Below, in pieces: positions 1 to 5,382 of a DNA stretch of 7,644 bases (position 1 is its first letter; each line of letters begins with the position of its first letter). Source of the DNA: an uncultured Mollicutes bacterium (GTDB taxonomy: Bacteria; Bacillota_I; Bacilli_A; RFN20; CAG-826); assembly GCA_900542595.1 (NCBI GenBank), contig UQOB01000054.1:1-7644 (forward strand). The letters run 5' to 3'. Position numbers and translations under genes: made by a program. Under the pieces are notes generated by a model. The model did no database searches. It had not been told where the DNA came from and was given only the letters and a program-made list of their open reading frames with translations.

Positions 1-1
1 C

Positions 2-1966
2 TTTCATTTTAAGACGAGACTCATAACAAGCATCGTTATTTTGTTTTTAAGCTTAACGGCCATCTTTTTATCGGGCTCCCTTTATTTTCGAGATGAAAAA
101 ACGATGATTGTCTCGGGTCTATATAACACCAGTAATCTATACCTCGCTTTACGGAGCGAAAGTGGAAAACATTTTAATGAGCAAGATATTCAGTTAACTG
201 GTACAAAGTCATATGAAAATCTTGATCGTTCTTTATATAACAATATCTTTCGGAAAGTTAACACGGCAAGAGAGAATTTTATAGCCAAATATTTTTTGAG
301 TATCGGGAAAAATGTTTTTGCTTATGAAGACGTTAAAAAGGATATCGAAATCGTCTTAGGAAAGATGCCGGAGGGCGAAGAATTTATCATCAGCGAAAGT
401 TTGTACAATTTTTTTAAGGACAGCGGTTATAAAAATGAAACGGTTCGATATCCAGTAGGCTCCGTTGATGAAACCTTTTTAAATGGTGCGGCGACAATTA
501 AAGTCGAAATCCAAAACGGGGTAAGTAAGGACCTTAAAATTGTCGGGGTATTTAAGGACGATAACTTAGATTATTTCTCTGCTTTAGAAGATAAGGAAGC
601 CCTTAAGGATTATGAAACTAATATCTTAAATAGTGTCCTTTTATCGACATTTTCGTCGGCCTTAATAACTTCGAAAGCCGCGTTAGACGGCTTAACTTTA
701 AGAATGGGAGATTCTTTTACTTTAAGTAACGACTTTGTTTTAGAAGTGGATGGAAATGTTTTTAGGCCTTCGGTTAGCCTTTTAAATGACGAAGATAATT
801 TAAAAAGTGGAGAAGGGATTGCACTTCCGTATGATAATTTTGTTCAATATTACAACTCTCCATTAATTTTACCTGAAGAAGCTCAAATTGATATAAATAA
901 CCTCAGCTTAGGCGCTTCTCTTGACGAACTTCCGTTAGGCTCTTCTTCCCTTCTTTTAAAAGAAACAAACCTCAGTAAACTTTCCTTATTAGCGGCGGTT
1001 ATCCACGTTAAAAAGAACGGTCTTCCACCTAATTTATCGACTTATAAGGAATACCTTTTTTACACGCTTCCGGAAGAAGATAAATATATCTTGGATAATG
1101 ATAAACTGTTACAAACATGTTACGCGGTGCAGCTTGCGTTCAGTAATTCTTATTCCTTAAATTCCTTCTTTTTTGAAAATCCTTTTGGGGATTTATCTGG
1201 GGCAAGCATCACTTTATCCTTTTTAAAGGAATTACTCGATCCATCACTTTTCCCTTCCGTTAATTTTGGAGTTCTGAAAAGTGGAGCGAAAGAAAAAGAG
1301 TATCATCTTCCGTTAGTATCATTAACTTTTAGTGATACTATCAGCTTAACCTCGGTGTATTTTAATGACCTAAACGATACTTTTAACCCCGTATCTTTAA
1401 CTTCATCCTATTTCGTTGATAAACGGGTTAATGACGTTAATGATGTGCTTTCACATGTTGAGCAATATAACGCGGCACACGTAGAAGACCCATTAAAGAT
1501 TGAAAGCCCGGTCAATGCTGCGGTAGATAGCCTTTTTGAAACTTATTTAACCTCCGGTTTATTAACCTTAGTGTTTTCTTTAGGCGTACTATTTTTAATC
1601 ATCGGGCTCCTCTTCTTCATCAATATCGCTTTTGTGACTTTCTCTTTAACAAAAGAAGAAGACGCGATAAAGCTGTCGCTCGGGGTAAAAAAATCTTACC
1701 TTTATTTTAGGAATTTTGTCGGGCAATTTTTGCTCTTTATCTTTCCCTTTCTTTTGTCGACGGTAGTGGCGTTAATAGTCTTTAATTTATTAAACCAATT
1801 CATAAGCGGCTATTTTTTAGTCACTTTACCTTATCTCGCTCTTCACGGTTTCTTGACCGGTATGCTTTTCTTATTAATTCTTCTTTTAATTTCTTCCTTA
1901 GTGTTCTTAGCTTTAATCAATAGTGACAAAAAGATTCAAAGAACTTTAAAAGCGGCTTTTCATTAA
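2..1966 (+). CDS. FtsX/MacB-type ABC transporter permease, C-terminal part (5' end outside window)
   Basis: The reading frame is open to the left edge, so this is a partial gene. The first in-frame start-like codon (TTG at 41) lies in the middle of a membrane segment and is not the real start. Visible are one membrane helix (about nt 20-85, preceded by the basic FHFKTR), a roughly 490-residue extracytoplasmic domain rich in Ser, Leu and Asn, and three C-terminal helices (about nt 1556-1645, 1720-1795 and 1815-1920). This 1+3 topology is typical of the MacB/FtsX permease family, which couples ATP hydrolysis to lipoprotein, peptide or envelope-stress functions rather than classical import. The cytosolic loop after helix 2 (TKEEDAIKLSLGVKKSYL) matches the family's coupling segment, which usually reads like KEIGILRALG. 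An ABC ATPase should lie just upstream, either as a separate gene or fused to this N-terminus. The substrate cannot be read from the sequence. The stop is TAA at 1964. Confidence 0.8.
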   Translation, partial: FHFKTRLITSIVILFLSLTAIFLSGSLYFRDEKTMIVSGLYNTSNLYLALRSESGKHFNEQDIQLTGTKSYENLDRSLYNNIFRKVNTARENFIAKYFLSIGKNVFAYEDVKKDIEIVLGKMPEGEEFIISESLYNFFKDSGYKNETVRYPVGSVDETFLNGAATIKVEIQNGVSKDLKIVGVFKDDNLDYFSALEDKEALKDYETNILNSVLLSTFSSALITSKAALDGLTLRMGDSFTLSNDFVLEVDGNVFRPSVSLLNDEDNLKSGEGIALPYDNFVQYYNSPLILPEEAQIDINNLSLGASLDELPLGSSSLLLKETNLSKLSLLAAVIHVKKNGLPPNLSTYKEYLFYTLPEEDKYILDNDKLLQTCYAVQLAFSNSYSLNSFFFENPFGDLSGASITLSFLKELLDPSLFPSVNFGVLKSGAKEKEYHLPLVSLTFSDTISLTSVYFNDLNDTFNPVSLTSSYFVDKRVNDVNDVLSHVEQYNAAHVEDPLKIESPVNAAVDSLFETYLTSGLLTLVFSLGVLFLIIGLLFFINIAFVTFSLTKEEDAIKLSLGVKKSYLYFRNFVGQFLLFIFPFLLSTVVALIVFNLLNQFISGYFLVTLPYLALHGFLTGMLFLLILLLISSLVFLALINSDKKIQRTLKAAFH

Positions 1967-1969
1967 AAT

Positions 1970-1987
1970 GAAAATAATAGTATTTTC
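1970..1987 (+). terminator. Perfect AT-rich hairpin after the permease gene, possible weak terminator
   Basis: GAAAATA (1970-1976) and TATTTTC (1981-1987) form a perfect 7-bp stem with an ATAG tetraloop, starting 4 bases after the permease stop codon. It has only one G-C pair and is followed by TATTGC rather than a U-run. It may be a weak or processing hairpin, or chance in AT-rich DNA. Confidence 0.25.
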
Positions 1988-2020
1988 TATTGCATTAAGA
2001 CGTCCCTTTATTCATCTTAA

Positions 2021-2048
2021 TTGAAAAAAGAAAGAAAATTCGTATACT
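2021..2048 (+). promoter_or_regulatory. Predicted sigma-A-type promoter giving a leaderless mRNA for the 205-residue membrane protein
   Basis: A -35 box TTGAAA (2021-2026) and a -10 box TATACT (2043-2048) are separated by 16 bp. Each is close to the consensus TTGACA/TATAAT. The ATG begins 6 nt after the -10 box, which is where transcription itself would be expected to start. A 7-bp inverted repeat, ATTAAGA (1994-2000) and TCTTAAT (2015-2021), abuts the -35 box and could be an operator. Confidence 0.6.
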
Positions 2049-2054
2049 TATCCC

Positions 2055-2672
2055 ATGACGATTTTTTCAAATAAAAATTTATTTAAATTATATACGATGA
2101 TTTGGGCCTTTCTTTATCTTAATCTTTTTTCTCTTTTTATTTTTGCCTTGGGTCTCGCTTCTTTTTTAACTCTTTATTTTAATGGAGACATCGGGCTTAA
2201 AGTTCTAACTTCGTTAGAGCTCAGCGCTAGCAGCTTATCTTTAACCTTATTACTCGTTTATTACTTAAGTTATTTCTTTTCGAAAAAGAAGGAGAAGGTG
2301 GTTAGAGTCGCCCCGTATTTGCAACTTACGTTATACATCCTTCTTTTCCTCTATTTTGTGTTTAGGCTCATCACTTATTATCTATCGCCATCTTTATTTT
2401 GGGGCGATTTTAACCTTTATTTATGTCTTTTAGGTATTGCGGTATTTTTTAGCCAAGCCGTGTACGCTTTCTTTAAAATCAATTTGAGAAAAGTTCAGCA
2501 TAAAGCGGGGGAAGAGCTAAAAACACAGTTTCAAAATATCTTTAAGGAAGAAAATAGTTCAACTTCCGTTAAAACGGAAATCAGTGAACAAAAAAGGGAT
2601 ATCAAATCGCAATTTAAAGAAAAAGCAACGATAATTGACGGGGATTTTACGGAAATCAAGAAAGACGATTAA
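2055..2672 (+). CDS. Unrecognised four-helix membrane protein with charged C-terminal tail
   Basis: I do not recognise this 205-residue protein. It has four hydrophobic segments (about residues 16-42, 50-75, 85-111 and 118-141), with a Lys-rich loop (KKKEKVVR, 77-84) between helices 2 and 3. This places both termini and that loop in the cytosol. Residues 142-205 form a hydrophilic, mainly Lys/Glu/Gln tail ending in TIIDGDFTEIKKDD. A short acidic/hydrophobic ending of this kind recurs at the C-terminus of various bacterial proteins and may be a docking tail, but that is inference. The ATG at 2055 has no Shine-Dalgarno sequence and lies where the promoter's transcription start should be, suggesting leaderless translation. 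The alternative ATG at 2097 (codon 15) also lacks a ribosome binding site and is less likely. The gene lies 88 bases after the permease gene but appears to have its own promoter. It ends convergently with the hydrolase, the two stop codons overlapping in TTAA. Confidence 0.75.
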   Translation: MTIFSNKNLFKLYTMIWAFLYLNLFSLFIFALGLASFLTLYFNGDIGLKVLTSLELSASSLSLTLLLVYYLSYFFSKKKEKVVRVAPYLQLTLYILLFLYFVFRLITYYLSPSLFWGDFNLYLCLLGIAVFFSQAVYAFFKINLRKVQHKAGEELKTQFQNIFKEENSSTSVKTEISEQKRDIKSQFKEKATIIDGDFTEIKKDD

Positions 2673-3454
2673 ATGGGAAGACGGAAGAGTTTTTTAGCCG
2701 TTTTTCCCATCAATTTTTCGTAGTCCCTTTTTTTAAGCTTTTCTTCATTTTTAAAATAGCTTTCGTACATCGGGTTACTTAAAGTATCTTTCCCGTCGAT
2801 CGGGTTATCGGTCCCAAACATTATCCGGTTGGGCCCAAGCTCTTCGATACACTGTTTAACAAAACTCATCTTTACCCAAGCGGTATCGCCGTAGAGATTA
2901 GGGTGATTTTTTAAGACTGCTAAAGCTTGGTTATTATCTCCCATGAGTTGCATATGAGCAGCGATAAACTTCAGGTTCGGATGGTGGTCACTGACTAAGC
3001 CTAAATAAAAGACATCGCTATATTTATCTTTCGCGGTATGGACAAGCATCGGAAGATCATAATGTTCCATCAATTGAAAGTAGGGGTCCATCTTCGGCGA
3101 GGTAATCCGAAGTTTACTGCAGAAAGGATGGAACTTAAGCCCGTAGATGATATCGCGGTTTTTCTCGATGAGGTCGAGGAATTCTTTGCTGATTGTTTCG
3201 TGGTGAGGACGGATCCAGACTAAAAGCCCCATCTTTTCTTTGTGGCGCCTAACAAAAGGGATAGCCTGTTTTAAGGCTTCAACTTGGCTCACTAAATACT
3301 TAGTTTCTCCCTTTTTACCCGGGTATTCCGCGGCATTACAGTTACTGATTAAACTGAAATCGATGTGGTACTTCTTCATCGAAGTTAAGACGTCCCTTTG
3401 GCATTGTTTAAGAGTGGGCCAGCTGGCGATATGGACGTGACTATCAACGATCAT
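2669..3454 (-). CDS. Amidohydrolase-family (amidohydrolase 2) TIM-barrel metal-dependent hydrolase
   Basis: This 261-residue cytosolic protein is a complete member of the amidohydrolase superfamily. Its first strand carries the HxH metal motif in DSHVHI (H6, H8). Later strands supply FHP (H109), LVHTA (H139), AAHM (H167) and the catalytic aspartate in FGTDNP (D216). The order and spacing match the amidohydrolase 2 branch, whose members hydrolyse or decarboxylate small carboxylated or cyclic substrates. The actual substrate cannot be deduced. The ATG is preceded by GGAGGAA (3467-3461 on the - strand) with 8 nt spacing. The start overlaps the TGA of the upstream kinase gene as ATGA, implying translational coupling and shared transcription. 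It is the last gene of a three-gene operon. Its final codons form a terminator-like hairpin, and its stop overlaps that of the convergent gene. Confidence 0.85.
   Translation of the reverse strand: MIVDSHVHIASWPTLKQCQRDVLTSMKKYHIDFSLISNCNAAEYPGKKGETKYLVSQVEALKQAIPFVRRHKEKMGLLVWIRPHHETISKEFLDLIEKNRDIIYGLKFHPFCSKLRITSPKMDPYFQLMEHYDLPMLVHTAKDKYSDVFYLGLVSDHHPNLKFIAAHMQLMGDNNQALAVLKNHPNLYGDTAWVKMSFVKQCIEELGPNRIMFGTDNPIDGKDTLSNPMYESYFKNEEKLKKRDYEKLMGKTAKKLFRLPI
2673..2718 (+). terminator. Hairpin and T-run at the convergent gene junction, predicted terminator
   Basis: Directly after the stop of the 205-residue gene, ATGGGAA-GA-CGG (2673-2684) pairs with CCG-TTT-TTCCCAT (2698-2710). This makes a stem of 7 + 3 bp joined by a G-U/A-T stretch with a one-base bulge, around a 13-base loop. 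It is followed by CAA and five T residues (2714-2718), so it resembles an intrinsic terminator for + strand transcripts. The whole structure lies inside the last codons of the hydrolase gene on the other strand, where it could also form in that mRNA. On the - strand only a weak U-run follows. Confidence 0.55.
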
Positions 3455-4062
3455 AAAAGTTTCCTCCGGATAAAACTTACGAGCTGCAAGTATTTTTCTT
3501 CATCCAAACCTTCTAAGAAGTTATTGTTAAAGATGACATCACTCCTCAAGATTCTTGGGGAGATATAGATTTCTTGGCTCGGTTTCACGGTTTTAAAGTA
3601 TTGGGTGAGAACGCTGTCGAGGCTTCGGCCGCGTTCTTTGCTGTCCCGCTTAATTCTTCTCGCTAAAGCGAGATCATTATCGCAGTAGATAAAAATCTTT
3701 AAATCAAAAGGGGGAAGTTTATCTAAAATCGGGTAGAGGAGCGTCCCTTCTAAAATCAATAAATCGGTCTTTTTAAAGGGGATGGTTTCTTTTTTTCGGG
3801 TGTGGGTGACAAAATCATAGATCGGAATCTCCGTATCTTTCCCTTCCCTTAAATCCTTTAAGACCTGGCTTAAACATTTATCATCGATCATCTCCGGGTG
3901 ATCGTAATTGAGCTTATCGCGTTCTTTTTCAGGTAAGTGGCTCTGATCGCGGTAAAAAGCATCGAGCGACAGCACCTCGCAGCCCGGTAAATCCTTCTTT
4001 AAATGTTGGGTGAGGTAAGTTTTTCCGCTGCCGGAATAACCCCCGATGGCGATCATTTTCAT
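3451..4062 (-). CDS. udk: Uridine kinase family P-loop nucleoside kinase
   Basis: At 203 residues it is close to bacterial uridine kinases (about 205-215), which phosphorylate uridine and cytidine in pyrimidine salvage. The motifs appear in family order: Walker A GYSGSGKT (8-15), SLDAFYRD (32-39) with the presumed catalytic Asp34, NYDHPEMID (52-60), the nucleoside-binding YDFVTHTR (82-89), Walker-B-like LILEG (102-106), and the lid RRIKRDSKERGRS (135-147) with its arginines. The later VKPSQEIYISPR (159-170) corresponds to the family's VRPMH.....P stretch but lacks the usual Met-His, so another small-molecule hydroxyl group could be the substrate. The ATG at 4062 has AAGGAG 7 nt upstream, formed by the last codons of the lipoprotein gene, which ends 4 bases before. 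A second ATG at codon 3 is possible but less well spaced. The downstream hydrolase start overlaps its stop. Confidence 0.75.
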   Translation of the reverse strand: MKMIAIGGYSGSGKTYLTQHLKKDLPGCEVLSLDAFYRDQSHLPEKERDKLNYDHPEMIDDKCLSQVLKDLREGKDTEIPIYDFVTHTRKKETIPFKKTDLLILEGTLLYPILDKLPPFDLKIFIYCDNDLALARRIKRDSKERGRSLDSVLTQYFKTVKPSQEIYISPRILRSDVIFNNNFLEGLDEEKYLQLVSFIRRKLL

Positions 4063-4066
4063 CTTC

Positions 4067-5158
4067 TTACTCCTTCTTTAAATAGTAATCGAGGCAAAGG
4101 GTGATTAATGGGTCATGGACTTTTGAAGCATCTTCCTTTTTCCAAGTGTAAGTGCCGTTAACATCTAAAACTTCTTCTTCACTGATTTTTAAATCTTGTA
4201 AAGGGGTGACCTCTTGACTATCGAGGTAGGGTTGAACCGCCATTCGTTCTTCGGTATAGAAGGTTCTTGTTACATAGTAACCATCGTCTTTTTTCGTGAT
4301 GCCGTCATTTAGATAGACGCCGCTCGCGGTCACGCCGGTGGTCTTATCGTCATCAATTATGATATTCGGGTCAACGTAGAGGAAAGTGGGAACATAGCCA
4401 GTATCATAACCAAAAGGATAATCTTCCTTTTCCGTTAGACCGTATTCTTCTTTAAAAGCGTTCCACATTTCTTCATTAAAAGTTAAATCATCATTGAGCC
4501 GGACCCCAACTTGGTCACAGTCGATGAGGTAAGAGGTATTCCGGTCTTTTTGGTTATAGCTCTTTAAGATTTGTTCATCTAAAAATGAACAATCTGAACA
4601 GGTGGAACGAGAGAAATAGATGCTAAAGGTTTCTTTTCCTTGGTAAAGCTTTTCGAGCTGGTCTTTTGTGACATACAGCATATCGCTATTATGGAGTCGT
4701 TCTTCTAACCATTTTCGGAGGACATTTTGGTCATTGACCATCGGGTCAGAGGTGGACCCAGCGGTATATTGGTCAGCTATTACCCCATCTTTAAAAATCG
4801 CCAGTGTCGCGTTCTCGTGGCTCAACTTCAGCCCGAAATTATCATTATTACTAAAAGCGTTAATATCGATATAGTGGATGAGGTAATCATCTTTTTCCAT
4901 CACCCAAGATAAGGTTTCAGTGAAAGTGACGTAACAGTCGCAGGTCTGTTTATCATCCCCGACGAAGAGGATAAAAGAGTCTTGATTGATGACATAATCA
5001 TTGAGGGTGATATAGTCGATTTCCTTCATGTTTTCTTTCCAACTTAAAGAAGAGTCATATAACTTTCCAAAGGTCAGATAAGTTAAGGATTTTTGGTCGG
5101 TGTCACAACTCGCTAAAAAGGGGAGCAAGAGTATAAATATTAAGGCGGCTTTTTTCAT
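4067..5158 (-). CDS. Membrane-anchored lipoprotein with two thioredoxin-like domains
   Basis: Translated from the ATG at 5158, the product has 363 residues. It starts with a lipoprotein signal peptide: MKKAA, a hydrophobic core, and the lipobox LASC with acylated Cys18. The frame extends upstream to a TTG at 5203, but those codons overlap the promoter and would spoil the signal peptide. The mature protein appears to hold two thioredoxin-like units. The first (about 45-155) has FILFVGDDKQTCDCY with a CxC pair (C73, C75) and a later TLAIFKDG strand in which the usual cis-proline is replaced (around A117). The second (about 160-315) has YFSRSTCSDC with a canonical CxxC (C187, C190) and the cis-Pro motif VPTFLYVD (P257). 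The second is probably a thiol-disulfide reductase/oxidase site facing the outside of the membrane. It resembles bacteriocin-transport accessory-like lipoproteins of Firmicutes only in general build. It is the first gene of the operon with the kinase and hydrolase, and its 3' codons supply the kinase's ribosome binding site. Confidence 0.8.
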   Translation of the reverse strand: MKKAALIFILLLPFLASCDTDQKSLTYLTFGKLYDSSLSWKENMKEIDYITLNDYVINQDSFILFVGDDKQTCDCYVTFTETLSWVMEKDDYLIHYIDINAFSNNDNFGLKLSHENATLAIFKDGVIADQYTAGSTSDPMVNDQNVLRKWLEERLHNSDMLYVTKDQLEKLYQGKETFSIYFSRSTCSDCSFLDEQILKSYNQKDRNTSYLIDCDQVGVRLNDDLTFNEEMWNAFKEEYGLTEKEDYPFGYDTGYVPTFLYVDPNIIIDDDKTTGVTASGVYLNDGITKKDDGYYVTRTFYTEERMAVQPYLDSQEVTPLQDLKISEEEVLDVNGTYTWKKEDASKVHDPLITLCLDYYLKKE

Positions 5159-5164
5159 GCGATT

Positions 5165-5170
5165 ATTATA
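5165..5170 (-). promoter_or_regulatory. -10 box of the lipoprotein-kinase-hydrolase operon, predicted leaderless start
   Basis: A perfect TATAAT on the - strand (5170-5165) is followed by the six bases AATCGC and then the ATG. Transcription would begin at or next to the start codon, and no Shine-Dalgarno sequence is present. The -35 region is poor: at spacings of 16-18 bp only T-rich sequence such as TGTTTT is found. The assignment therefore rests mainly on the -10 box and its spacing. Confidence 0.5.
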
Positions 5171-5303
5171 ACGCAAAAAAGAGGGGAAAAAACAGGCGAA
5201 CAAAGCGGTGATATTTTAAAAAATTATTTTCATTGTTTCTTTCGATAAGACCGATAAAAAGCCGATTTCAAAAAAATGTAAAAAATTATTGAAAAAATAT
5301 CTC

Positions 5304-5332
5304 TTGCATTTTTCATTTCAATACCCCATATT
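5304..5332 (+). promoter_or_regulatory. Possible promoter of the pot operon
   Basis: TTGCAT (5304-5309) and CATATT (5327-5332) lie 17 bp apart and would give a leader of roughly 45 nt before potA. Both boxes match the consensus only moderately, and other AT-rich hexamers nearby (such as TTGAAA at 5289) compete, so this is a weak call. Confidence 0.3.
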
Positions 5333-5382
5333 TTTGCCGTTATTTTTCACAATTTTCTTAAGAGAGAGAAAGGGGGAAAATT

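Larger units (their letters stand above)
5159..5382. promoter_or_regulatory. AT-rich divergent intergenic region between the lipoprotein operon and potA
   Basis: This is the largest non-coding stretch, at 224 bases. It holds the start signals of both divergent operons. It contains repeated A/T tracts (A-runs at about 5175, 5187, 5218, 5256, 5270, 5280 and 5292), a direct repeat of AAAAAATTATT (5218-5228 and 5280-5290), and three CGAT boxes (5243, 5252, 5263) about one helical turn apart. No open reading frame, RNA gene or convincing riboswitch fold is visible. Confidence 0.6.

Noticed and set aside
41..43. TTG at 41 as the start of the permease
   Set aside because: The frame is open to the left edge, and the upstream residues (basic FHFKTR then hydrophobic) belong to the same first membrane helix. 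The gene is truncated by the window.
3038..3440. Two short + strand open frames (61 and 66 codons) opposite the hydrolase gene
   Set aside because: They lie entirely antisense to a well-supported gene, lack ribosome binding sites and encode no recognisable protein.
4668..4912. Two overlapping short + strand open frames opposite the lipoprotein gene
   Set aside because: They are shadows of the lipoprotein gene on the other strand, in different frames and without start signals.
5159..5203. Extending the lipoprotein upstream to the TTG at 5203
   Set aside because: It would add 15 residues before a textbook MKK-hydrophobic-LASC signal peptide and would cover the TATAAT box. There is no ribosome binding site at the TTG.
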